NCBI RefSeq assembly: GCF_029318685.1
Contig: NZ_CP119677.1
Coordinates: 3,029,001 to 3,093,000, forward strand
Direction of reading: 5' to 3'
DNA length: 64,000 nucleotides
Source: Ruminiclostridium papyrosolvens DSM 2782
GTDB lineage: Bacteria > Bacillota > Clostridia > Acetivibrionales > DSM-1351
Made by a program: the position numbers and the translations under genes. Numbering within the stretch: position 1 is the first letter of the stretch; each line of letters opens with the position of its first letter. The notes under the pieces are model-generated. The model saw nothing but the letters and a program-made list of their open reading frames with translations. It was not told the DNA's origin and made no database searches. Shown here piece by piece: positions 53,186-61,275 of this stretch.

Positions 53186-53636
53186 TTTCTTCTCCTGAAC
53201 CATCCTTGAACTTAAAACTGTTAAGCTCATCTATTAATAGTTGTTCTGCTTTACTCTGTTCTTTCAAGAACTCGTTATATTTCTTTTCTCTTAATTTATC
53301 AAGTATCTTTCGTTCCTGCACTGCTTTTACCAGACTCTCTCTTCTTATATCGACCTGATTCTGAGCAATATTTACATTTTCTTTCTGTTCTGTTATTTTT
53401 TGTTTTAAGAAAGACAAATAGTTATTATAGCTTCTTATTTGACTAATGGAAATTCCTTGGTCTACCTTTGAATTAAGTTCACTGATTGAAGATTCTCTGG
53501 TTGTTTTCAAACCTGTCAAAAATTCTTTTTGCTTCTCTAACTCTCTTGAAGCTAAGGCCAGGTTATTTTTAGCATTGTCCTCCATCTGCACTTTAAGATT
53601 CCGCACAGATTCAAGTCTAAATCCGAACTTTTGCAA
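53169..53636 (-). CDS. fliJ: Flagellar export protein FliJ
   Basis: 155 residues, almost entirely coiled coil, with FRLESVRNLKVQMEDNAKN at the start. It is the central stalk of the FliH-FliI ATPase complex and a chaperone escort. It probably starts at TTG 53636 with AGGAGG about 10 bases upstream. Confidence 0.9.
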   Translation of the reverse strand: MQKFGFRLESVRNLKVQMEDNAKNNLALASRELEKQKEFLTGLKTTRESSISELNSKVDQGISISQIRSYNNYLSFLKQKITEQKENVNIAQNQVDIRRESLVKAVQERKILDKLREKKYNEFLKEQSKAEQLLIDELNSFKFKDGSGEENAGKY

Positions 53637-53655
53637 TCAATCCCAGCCTCCTTTA

Positions 53656-54966
53656 CTATTTCAGTAAACTAAGTACTTGTGAATGTATATCCTCAAAGGA
53701 AACCTTTTCATCTGTCTCCTGTTGAAGAAATGAAGTTATGTCATCAATATTCTCTATTGCATAGTCTATCTTATCATTACTTCCTTTTACGTATGCACCT
53801 ATATTAATTAAATCCTCTGCATCTCTATGCACAGCCATTATTTTCTTTATTTCATTGGCAGATTTTTTATGATCTTTATCAATAATATCACCCATAACCC
53901 TGCTGACACTTGCGAGAACATCAATGGCAGGATAATGATTTTTGTTTGCCATTGCTCTTGAAAGGACAATGTGTCCGTCCAGAATTCCTCTGGCAGTATC
54001 TGTTACAGGTTCCGTAAGGTCATCACCGTCTACCAGTACTGTATACAATCCTGTTATAGACCCTTTATCTGAAGTCCCTGCCCTCTCTAGTAACTTAGGA
54101 AATACAGAAAAAACCGAAGGTGTATATCCTCGTGACACAGGAGGTTCCCCTATGGAAAGTCCTACTTCTCTTTGCGCCATTGCATATCTTGTCAATGAAT
54201 CCATTAAAAGCAGTACGTCCTTGCCGCAATCCCTGAAGTATTCGGCTATGGCTGTGGCAACCATGGCTCCTTTAAGCCTTATTAACGCAGGCTGGTCAGA
54301 AGTAGCTACTACAACTACCGACCTTGCCAAACCTTCATCTGTTAAATCCTTTTCCAAGAACTCCCTTACTTCTCTTCCCCGTTCTCCAATTAAAGCAATA
54401 ACATTTATATCAGCTTTTGTATTTCTTGCAACCATACCCATCAAGGTACTCTTACCAACACCACTTCCGGCAAAAATACCAACTCTCTGTCCTTTACCTA
54501 TTGTCAAAAGTCCATCAATAGCTCTTACTCCCAAAGGTAAAGGCTCTGAAATCCTTTTTCTTGTTAAAGGGTTAGGAGGCTTATTGTCGGTTTTATAAAA
54601 ATGTTTGGATTGCAAGCTTCCCTTATCGTCTATGGGATTGCCCAAACCATCCAAAACTCGCCCTATCAATTCAGGCCCCACTGCAACCTTTAATATGTCG
54701 CCATTTGCTGAAACAGTGCTACCCGGCCCCATGCCCAACATTTCACCCAGAGGCATCAGCAAAACCTTCTCATCCTTAAACCCTACTACCTCTGCCTTGA
54801 GTTTATTGCCACCGGAAATATGTATATTACAAAGGTTCCCGATACTAACCTGAGGGCCATCCGACTCTATAGTAAGTCCCACAACCTTCGAAACCTTACC
54901 GATATAATCTATGTATTCTTTTGACTTTAATGCTTCTCTGTATTTTATTAGGTTAACGCCTGACAT
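53656..54966 (-). CDS. fliI: Flagellar export ATPase FliI
   Basis: 436 residues. P-loop GIFAGSGVGKSTLMGMVA, DVLLLMDSLTRYAMAQREV (Walker B), SRGYTPSVFSVFPKLLER, homologous to F1 beta. It forms the hexamer that energises flagellar export. ATG start; the gene is 33 bp from fliH. Confidence 0.97.
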   Translation of the reverse strand: MSGVNLIKYREALKSKEYIDYIGKVSKVVGLTIESDGPQVSIGNLCNIHISGGNKLKAEVVGFKDEKVLLMPLGEMLGMGPGSTVSANGDILKVAVGPELIGRVLDGLGNPIDDKGSLQSKHFYKTDNKPPNPLTRKRISEPLPLGVRAIDGLLTIGKGQRVGIFAGSGVGKSTLMGMVARNTKADINVIALIGERGREVREFLEKDLTDEGLARSVVVVATSDQPALIRLKGAMVATAIAEYFRDCGKDVLLLMDSLTRYAMAQREVGLSIGEPPVSRGYTPSVFSVFPKLLERAGTSDKGSITGLYTVLVDGDDLTEPVTDTARGILDGHIVLSRAMANKNHYPAIDVLASVSRVMGDIIDKDHKKSANEIKKIMAVHRDAEDLINIGAYVKGSNDKIDYAIENIDDITSFLQQETDEKVSFEDIHSQVLSLLK

Positions 54967-54998
54967 TTGACCTCCTGTAAAGAAAGCTGCAACGCACC

Positions 54999-55775
54999 TT
55001 AATTTGTTGATTCATTTAATATGTCCATAAAGTCATTTTCAATTTTTTCTATTTTAGTTGCTGCACTTGCATCAATGCTGCCGAAAGAAGTCTCTATTAT
55101 ACAGCCACCTTCTTTTAATGAAAGATCCTTTTTGATTTCTATTTCCTCAGACCTTTCAAGCATTGATTCTAACTCATTCTTATTGTCATTAACAAAATCA
55201 AAATCCTGCTCACTTAATTTGAGAATTGCCTTCCTGTCCTTTGAACACTTCTCAAAAGCATCCTTAACCAAGAGCAATATATTCTGCTTACATTCTAATT
55301 CTTTACTGATTACTTTTTTAGCAATATCTAAAATAGTATTTACCGAATCCTCTTCCAGAGAATCCAGAATCTGCTTGTAATCAATCCCTGCTTGCATCTT
55401 AATATCCTGAGCTTCCTTAATAAGCGCTTCATATTCCTGTTTGGCCTGAGCTAATCCCTGTTCATAGCCCTCTGTCCTTGCTTCGTCAGAAACCTGTTGT
55501 TTAAGATTTTCTACATCAGCAGACGCATTTTTTAAAATATCCTTAGCTTCAAGCAAGGCTTCCCTTATTATCATATCCGCTTCTGCTTTGGCCTTATATA
55601 TAATATCTTCACCCATAGAACTATTTTCGACTTGTTGCTGATCTTCTTCATCGCTTTGCTCAAAATCCAGTTTAAGTCCTATATTTCTTACGGGAGGCTG
55701 ATAGGTTACAGGAAACTTAACTTGAAACGGAACTCCGACATTTACCTGATTGTTTTTGTATATTTTATTAGACAA
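54999..55775 (-). CDS. fliH: Flagellar assembly protein FliH
   Basis: 258 residues. N-terminal charged region, a long coiled coil (about 60-135), and a C-terminal domain with VISKELECKQNILLLVKDA and EGGCIIETSFGSIDAS, as in FliH/YscL. It tethers FliI to the export gate. The probable start is TTG, overlapping fliG by 8 bp, with GGGGGAGG upstream. Confidence 0.92.
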   Translation of the reverse strand: MSNKIYKNNQVNVGVPFQVKFPVTYQPPVRNIGLKLDFEQSDEEDQQQVENSSMGEDIIYKAKAEADMIIREALLEAKDILKNASADVENLKQQVSDEARTEGYEQGLAQAKQEYEALIKEAQDIKMQAGIDYKQILDSLEEDSVNTILDIAKKVISKELECKQNILLLVKDAFEKCSKDRKAILKLSEQDFDFVNDNKNELESMLERSEEIEIKKDLSLKEGGCIIETSFGSIDASAATKIEKIENDFMDILNESTN

Positions 55776-56787
55776 TTATTTCGTCGCCTCCCCCTCTTGA
55801 AATAACTATCTCACCTGCATCCTCCAGCTTACGAATAATATTAACAATCTTCTGCTGTGCTTCTTCAACATCTTTGAGCCTTACAGGTCCCATAAATTCC
55901 AAATCTTCTCTGATCATTTCGCTCAGACGCTTGGACATATTAGCAAATATGAGCTTTTGTACATCATCTGTTGCACCCTTAAGAGCAACTGCAAGCTGGT
56001 TGTTATCAACTTCTCTGAGGAATCTCTGAATTGATCTTCCGTCAAGAGTAAGGATATCTTCAAATACGAACATACGTCTCTTAATTTCTTCTGCAAGATC
56101 GGTATCTTCGATTTCCAATGTTTCCATAATGAATTTTTCTGTTCCTCTGTCAACAGAGTTAAGTATATCAACAATAGATTGAACGCCACCGGCAGCAGTA
56201 TAATCCTCTGTAACCAAAGAAGAAAGCTTCTTTTCAAGTATTCGTTCAACTTCCTTTATTATATCAGGAGATGTTCTGTCCATAGTGGCTACTCTACGTG
56301 CAACATCTGCTTGCTTGTCCTGCGGAAGGGCTGATAGCACTACAGATGCCTGATGAGGCTTTAAATATGCCAGTATCAACGCTATTGTCTGAGGATGCTC
56401 CCCCTGAATAAAGTTAAGCAACTGTGACGGGTCAGTTTTTCGCACAAAATCAAAAGGCCTAACCTGTAAAGATACTGTAAGTTTATTTATTATGTCAACT
56501 GCCTTTTGAGAGCCTAAAGCCTTCTCAAGTATATCTTTTGCATATCCGATACCACCTTCGGCAATATACTCCTGTGCAAGACATATCTGATAGAACTCAT
56601 CAAGCACTCTTTCCTTTTCGTCGGGAGTTACAGCCCTAATGTTGGCAATTTCCAAGGTTAACTGTTCTATCTCATCTTCTTTTAAATGCTTGAATATCTC
56701 AGCTGACTTCTCAGGGCCGAGGGAAATGAGCAGCATTGCAGCTTTTTCCCTCCCACTGTATTCTGTCTTTGCACTTGCTTTAGCCAA
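55768..56787 (-). CDS. fliG: Flagellar motor switch protein FliG
   Basis: About 339 residues. N, M and C domains in order; LKEDEIEQLTLEIANI, FDFVRKTDPSQLLNFIQGEH, the EHPQ-type motif GEHPQTIALILAYL, and the C-terminal torque helix with RSIQRFLREVDNNQLAVALK. It couples stator to rotor. A TTG at 56787 (GGGGTG site) is the probable start; a GTG three codons before is the alternative. Confidence 0.96.
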   Translation of the reverse strand: MAKASAKTEYSGREKAAMLLISLGPEKSAEIFKHLKEDEIEQLTLEIANIRAVTPDEKERVLDEFYQICLAQEYIAEGGIGYAKDILEKALGSQKAVDIINKLTVSLQVRPFDFVRKTDPSQLLNFIQGEHPQTIALILAYLKPHQASVVLSALPQDKQADVARRVATMDRTSPDIIKEVERILEKKLSSLVTEDYTAAGGVQSIVDILNSVDRGTEKFIMETLEIEDTDLAEEIKRRMFVFEDILTLDGRSIQRFLREVDNNQLAVALKGATDDVQKLIFANMSKRLSEMIREDLEFMGPVRLKDVEEAQQKIVNIIRKLEDAGEIVISRGGGDEIIV

Positions 56788-56813
56788 GCTTTTCACCCCA
56801 CATATACATTTTT

Positions 56814-58388
56814 CTATTCATAATCATCTGTTAACCAATTACGTAACAACTGTGCAACAGCATCCGGTTTTTGCTTAACAAACTTATCAATCTGCTTTTT
56901 AACCTCAGATCTCTCTTCTGTATCAATTTCCGGAACAGGATCAGGTCTCATATCACTATATGCAAATTTGGAAGATGTAAGTGCAGTATCGTCATCAATT
57001 GCAAATGCAGGCTCCAGTTTCTGCTTTGATTTTTTTGGTAAAGCGATTATTACAAAAGCTATAGCCATCAATGCTAATAATGCAAGTAAACCATAACTGG
57101 AAATAAGACTCTTTAATGTATCTGCCGTAGATGGTTTTTCTACTACAGGAGGCTGAATCTTTAATTTAGATACTGCGATGTTTTCTACCGGAATACCTGT
57201 TGCCCTGCTTGTCAGATTCTTTACCTGAGTAATCATTTCATCATTTAGCTTTGAATCGTCAGCAACTCTGTTACCATATAATAAAGTAATGGCAGCAGAA
57301 GATTTCTCTGGAATAAGTTCTCCCAAAGACTTTTCACTTTGTTTATTTGTTTCATTGTATTGGAAATTCTCAGTCACATCTGATTTGTTATAAGATTTAG
57401 AACTATCGGAACCCGCCGGATAGGATGGCGTTGTGCCGGGATTTGAATTTACACCGGGAGTTCCTCCGGTATCCCCGTTTTTTAAATTTTCCTTTGTCTC
57501 TTGTCTGCTAGTGATGGCACCTGAGTCTGCACCATTAGGATTTGTATATTCCTTTGAGGACTGAGTCAAAGTATCAAAATCGAGAACTGGATTTACAACT
57601 ACTTTGGCTGTATCAAAACTGTCTAATTGACCAACCAATACTTCTTTTACATTTTTTTCAAGGTCATTTTTGTACTTCTTTTTCATGTCGTATTGAGTGG
57701 ATGTTTTTTCTATCCCGTCGCCACTGTCCGTATTAAGTACATTCCCTTTATTATCCACGACAGTTACGTTTTTAGGGTCCAACCCCTCAACACTGCTTGC
57801 AACTATTTTTACTATACTTTCAGCCTGCTTAGCACTTATTTCATCTTTCGGAGTAATAACCACCGACGCCTTTGCATCCTTACTGTTGTTATCATCAATC
57901 AAAAGAGTCTTTTCAGGTCTGACAATAGTTACATCAGCATTTTCAATGTTTTGAAAATGCATCAACTGTCTGGCAATATCTGATTCGTCAAGTTGCTGCC
58001 AGATGTGCTTTTTATCACTTTCAGTTGTGTTTATTTTTATATTGCTAAGCGCATCGGCAAAAGTTAAACCATTTTTAGAGTAACCAGTAGCCAATTCAAA
58101 ATGAGCTTCGTCACTATCCTTTTCGTTTACAATAATACCCGATTTATCCTCAGTAAGCTTGTATGAAATTCCTTTTTCTTTTAATATTTTCTGCATTGCA
58201 GCAACTTCTTCAGTACTGGCATTGTTAATAACGGTAGTATAAGTCGGCCTTGTAATTAAAAATAGTCCTATACTTACAGAGACTACAACAATGCCTGTTA
58301 TAATAAAAATACGCGTTTTTTGAGATTTATCTAATCCCTTCCAGAAGTCAAGAAGCGGTTTGAGCAATCGAGTTAAAAATTCTGGCAA
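56814..58388 (-). CDS. fliF: Flagellar MS-ring protein FliF
   Basis: About 524 residues. Membrane segments at about 26-46 (IFIITGIVVVSVSIGLFLI) and 436-458 (YGLLALLALMAIAFVIIALP), ring-building domains between with TFADALSNIKIN and ADVTIVRPEKTLLID, and a C-terminal FliG-binding tail. TTG at 58388 with GAGGTG five bases before it is favoured over a GTG three codons upstream. Confidence 0.95.
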   Translation of the reverse strand: MPEFLTRLLKPLLDFWKGLDKSQKTRIFIITGIVVVSVSIGLFLITRPTYTTVINNASTEEVAAMQKILKEKGISYKLTEDKSGIIVNEKDSDEAHFELATGYSKNGLTFADALSNIKINTTESDKKHIWQQLDESDIARQLMHFQNIENADVTIVRPEKTLLIDDNNSKDAKASVVITPKDEISAKQAESIVKIVASSVEGLDPKNVTVVDNKGNVLNTDSGDGIEKTSTQYDMKKKYKNDLEKNVKEVLVGQLDSFDTAKVVVNPVLDFDTLTQSSKEYTNPNGADSGAITSRQETKENLKNGDTGGTPGVNSNPGTTPSYPAGSDSSKSYNKSDVTENFQYNETNKQSEKSLGELIPEKSSAAITLLYGNRVADDSKLNDEMITQVKNLTSRATGIPVENIAVSKLKIQPPVVEKPSTADTLKSLISSYGLLALLALMAIAFVIIALPKKSKQKLEPAFAIDDDTALTSSKFAYSDMRPDPVPEIDTEERSEVKKQIDKFVKQKPDAVAQLLRNWLTDDYE

Positions 58389-58488
58389 AGCTACCACCTC
58401 ATCAAATAATTTATTTCATCATTAGTTTTCTTTATAGAACCCTAAAAATAAATTTACATAATTCTACATAATTAACATAAATTCCTGA

Positions 58489-58797
58489 CTATATCTGCAT
58501 TCTCATTATTTCTGAATATGCATCTAAAATCTTGTTTCTTATTTGCATGGTAAATTGTAGAGCAACACTAGCTTTTTCTCCAGCAATTAAAACTTCGGGA
58601 ATATTATCCGTTTTGCCTAAAGCAAAATCTTCTTGTAATTTATTAGATTGATTTTCCAGATCCGTAACCTTTGTAAGTGCTGATTTTAAATAATCTCCAA
58701 AACTTACTTCAGGTGTATTTTTATCATCATTAATTCCTTTAAGACTAAAATTATCAGGTATTAATCGTTGTACTTCCCCTATCTTGTCTACCGCCAT
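58489..58797 (-). CDS. fliE: Flagellar hook-basal body complex protein FliE
   Basis: 102 residues. SFGDYLKSALTKVTDLENQS and EVLIAGEKASVALQFTMQIR with a conserved C-terminus (NKILDAYSEIMRMQI). It links the MS ring to the rod. It stands 29 bp after flgC. Confidence 0.95.
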   Translation of the reverse strand: MAVDKIGEVQRLIPDNFSLKGINDDKNTPEVSFGDYLKSALTKVTDLENQSNKLQEDFALGKTDNIPEVLIAGEKASVALQFTMQIRNKILDAYSEIMRMQI

Positions 58798-58826
58798 GCC
58801 TTAACCCCCCTGATTAAAAACTACAA

Positions 58827-59270
58827 TTATTTACCAATTTCCAAAGCTTTCAGTGCCATGGATTTGGTAGCATTTACTGATGTAACATTAGCTTCATATG
58901 ACCTTGTTGCTGATATCATGTTAACCATTTCAGTAACAATATCTACATTTGGCATATTTACATATCCCTCTGCGTCAGCATCAGGATGCCCCGGATCGTA
59001 TACCTTTTTAAAATCAGTAGGATCTTCCACTATACTACTGACCCTGACTCCGTTACCTCCATTGAGTTTGCTTGATGCATTCTCTAAAGCCTGAGAAAAT
59101 GAATTTGAATCTGAACGTTCTTCAAATACTACTTCTCTTCTTCTATAGGGTGTACCGTCCGCGGTTCTTGTAGTATTTGCATTCGCAATATTCTGAGAAA
59201 TGGTATCCATTCGTACTCTTTGAGCAGTAAGTCCTGAAGCACTTATATCCAATGCACTAAAAATACCCAT
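58827..59270 (-). CDS. flgC: Flagellar basal-body rod protein FlgC
   Basis: 147 residues. N-terminal ALDISASGLTAQRVRMDTIS and NIANANTTR; C-terminal YVNMPNVDIVTEMVNMISAT and VNATKSMALKALEIGK. A proximal rod subunit. It begins 2 bp after flgB. Confidence 0.97.
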   Translation of the reverse strand: MGIFSALDISASGLTAQRVRMDTISQNIANANTTRTADGTPYRRREVVFEERSDSNSFSQALENASSKLNGGNGVRVSSIVEDPTDFKKVYDPGHPDADAEGYVNMPNVDIVTEMVNMISATRSYEANVTSVNATKSMALKALEIGK

Positions 59271-59272
59271 AA

Positions 59273-59686
59273 TCAGCGTCTCCCCTCTGAAATTACATTT
59301 TTAATCCTGCTATAATTGCTGTTAATCATTTGGATCAGCGAATTATACTGAATGGTGTTTTTAGCCAGATAAGCCATTTCACTGTCTATATCCACATTAT
59401 TTCCATCAATACGCATACTGGTATCTGAATTATCCTGAGTAATTTCAGGCTTTATCTTATCAGTATTCTTTGATTTTATAGGTATATGCCTTTCATCAGT
59501 TGTATTCCCCTCAAGCCTTTTGCTGTCAAGAGAATCATTCAGGTACTCTTCAAAAGTGACATCCTTTCTTTTATAATTTGGAGTGTCTACATTAGCCAAA
59601 TTTTGGGATATAACCTCATTTCTGGCCCATGAGGCATTTAGAGACTTTTCAAGTAAATTGTTTTTTTCATATAATTTTTCTATCAT
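59273..59686 (-). CDS. flgB: Flagellar basal-body rod protein FlgB
   Basis: 137 residues. LNASWARNEVISQNLANVDTPNYKRKDVTFEEY spans the rod-protein signature (start LNASWARNEV, end YKRKDVTFEEY), and DSEMAYLAKNTIQYNSLIQM closes it. First gene of the cluster; ATG at 59686 is about 50 bp downstream of the promoter at 59742-59770, with a G-rich ribosome binding site (GGGGGCGGGG). Confidence 0.97.
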   Translation of the reverse strand: MIEKLYEKNNLLEKSLNASWARNEVISQNLANVDTPNYKRKDVTFEEYLNDSLDSKRLEGNTTDERHIPIKSKNTDKIKPEITQDNSDTSMRIDGNNVDIDSEMAYLAKNTIQYNSLIQMINSNYSRIKNVISEGRR

Positions 59687-59741
59687 GATAACCCCGCCCC
59701 CAACTTATAGCATATAACCATATAACTCTTTTATTAGCTAA

Positions 59742-59770
59742 ATTCTAGCATATAAAGATTAAAAATACAA
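59742..59770 (-). promoter_or_regulatory. Promoter of the flagellar cluster before flgB
   Basis: Minus-strand -35 TTGTAT (59765-59770), 17-bp spacer, extended -10 TGC-TAGAAT (TAGAAT 59742-59747). This is a housekeeping sigma-A type signal; no SigD-type site was seen, as expected for the early operon that encodes SigD. Confidence 0.65.
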
Positions 59771-59826
59771 TAAATAAAGCTTATTATTGTACCATATTAG
59801 GACTAATTCCCCAGAATATAATAACC

Positions 59827-61137
59827 TTAAAGTTCTACTTTTTTGACAAAATTAACAGAATTTTTTGCAATTTCCATATTTCTCTTTTTCTTATCTCTTA
59901 TGGAAACAATCATCTCATCTATTCCACTAAATATTCCAAAATTAACATTCATTGGTTGAAAATTTCTTATACTTCCATCGGATATATAATTGCTCAATGC
60001 TCCAATTGCGGTATTTGGCGGAAATACAATCCTTTCGCCTCCTCTGCACTGAGCAGCTGCATTTATTCCTGCTACAAAACCTGATGAAGTTGATTCTATA
60101 TACCCTTCAACTCCGGTTATCTGCCCTGCAAAATACATGTTTTCATTGTTCTTTAGCCTGTATGTGTTGTCAAGGAGCTTAGGAGAATTGATATAGGTGT
60201 TTCTATGCATTACACCATATCTGACGAACTCTGCATTTTCAAGTCCGGGTATCAGACTAAAAACCCTTTTCTGCTCAGGCCATTTTAAGTGAGTCTGAAA
60301 ACCAACAATATTGTACAGAGTTGCATTTTTATTATCTTGTCTTAGCTGTACTACTGCGTAGGACTTTACGTTCGTTCTTTCGTCAACGAGACCTACAGGT
60401 TTCAAAGGCCCGAACCTCATGGTGTCTTTTCCCCTGTAAGCCATGCTTTCTATAGGCATACAGCCTTCAAAAACCATATTCTTTTCAAAATCTTTTACTT
60501 CAGCAGCTTCAGCATTGATCAAAGCATCATAAAATACTTCGTATTCTTCTCTGTTCATAGGGCAATTTATGTAATCTTCTGAACCCTTTCCATACCTTGC
60601 AGCCCTGAAAGCCTTGTTCATGTTTATTGAATCGAAGGTAACTATTGGGGCTGCAGCGTCAAAAAAGTGAAGATATTCTTCGCCTGTAATCCCTTTTATA
60701 TAATTAAACATCGGTTCTGATGTAAGAGGCCCTGTTGCAATAATAGTTATATTTTCATCTGGTACTGTATCCATTTCTTTATTGACTATCTCAATATTAC
60801 TATTTTCTTTAATTTCTTTGGTTATATATTGTGAAAATCCTTCTCTGTCTACAGCAAGTGCTCCTCCTGCCGGAACTCTGGTTTCATCGGCTGCTCTCAT
60901 TATCAGTGAGTCCATGGTTCTGAGTTCCTCTTTCAGCAGTCCCACTGCATTTTCAAGTTGAGCTGAACGTAGGGAGTTACTGCACACCAACTCTGCAAAA
61001 TCATTAGAATGGTGAGCAGGGCTACTTTTTTCAGGCTTCATCTCATAAAGAGTTACATTAATACCCCTTTTAGCCAGCTGATACGCCGCCTCACATCCTG
61101 CAAGTCCTGCTCCTATTACATTTACTTTCTTACCCAT
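59827..61137 (-). CDS. trmFO: Methylenetetrahydrofolate-tRNA-(uracil-5-)-methyltransferase TrmFO
   Basis: 436 residues. FAD fold VNVIGAGLAGCEAAYQLA, MKPEKSSPAHHSNDFAELVC, and a C-terminal FAGQITGVEGYIESTSSGF. It forms ribothymidine-54 in tRNA using methylene-tetrahydrofolate and FADH2. The ORF begins at ATG 61137 just after the topA terminator; neighbours topA and dprA are typical for Firmicutes. Confidence 0.97.
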   Translation of the reverse strand: MGKKVNVIGAGLAGCEAAYQLAKRGINVTLYEMKPEKSSPAHHSNDFAELVCSNSLRSAQLENAVGLLKEELRTMDSLIMRAADETRVPAGGALAVDREGFSQYITKEIKENSNIEIVNKEMDTVPDENITIIATGPLTSEPMFNYIKGITGEEYLHFFDAAAPIVTFDSINMNKAFRAARYGKGSEDYINCPMNREEYEVFYDALINAEAAEVKDFEKNMVFEGCMPIESMAYRGKDTMRFGPLKPVGLVDERTNVKSYAVVQLRQDNKNATLYNIVGFQTHLKWPEQKRVFSLIPGLENAEFVRYGVMHRNTYINSPKLLDNTYRLKNNENMYFAGQITGVEGYIESTSSGFVAGINAAAQCRGGERIVFPPNTAIGALSNYISDGSIRNFQPMNVNFGIFSGIDEMIVSIRDKKKRNMEIAKNSVNFVKKVEL

Positions 61138-61172
61138 CTAAAGTCTCCTTCAACTTATGTCAATAAATAAAA

Positions 61173-61207
61173 TTAACCGAAAGCAGACTTTTTTTACCTT
61201 CGGTTAA
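61173..61207 (-). terminator. Terminator between topA and trmFO
   Basis: TTAACCGAAGG pairs with CTTTCGGTTAA (11 bp, one G-U) around a 13-nt loop, followed by TTTTATTTATT. Confidence 0.75.
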
Positions 61208-61275
61208 AATTACAATTATAAGTATAAATAATTTTTTATAAATATACAATGTGAAAATTGTTCTATTTTTTAAAT

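Noticed and set aside
54605-54853. Plus-strand ORFs opposite fliI, flgE, dnaA-like shadow regions and others
   Set aside because: They mirror strong minus-strand genes, lack ribosome binding sites and have atypical composition; similar shadows throughout were left out.
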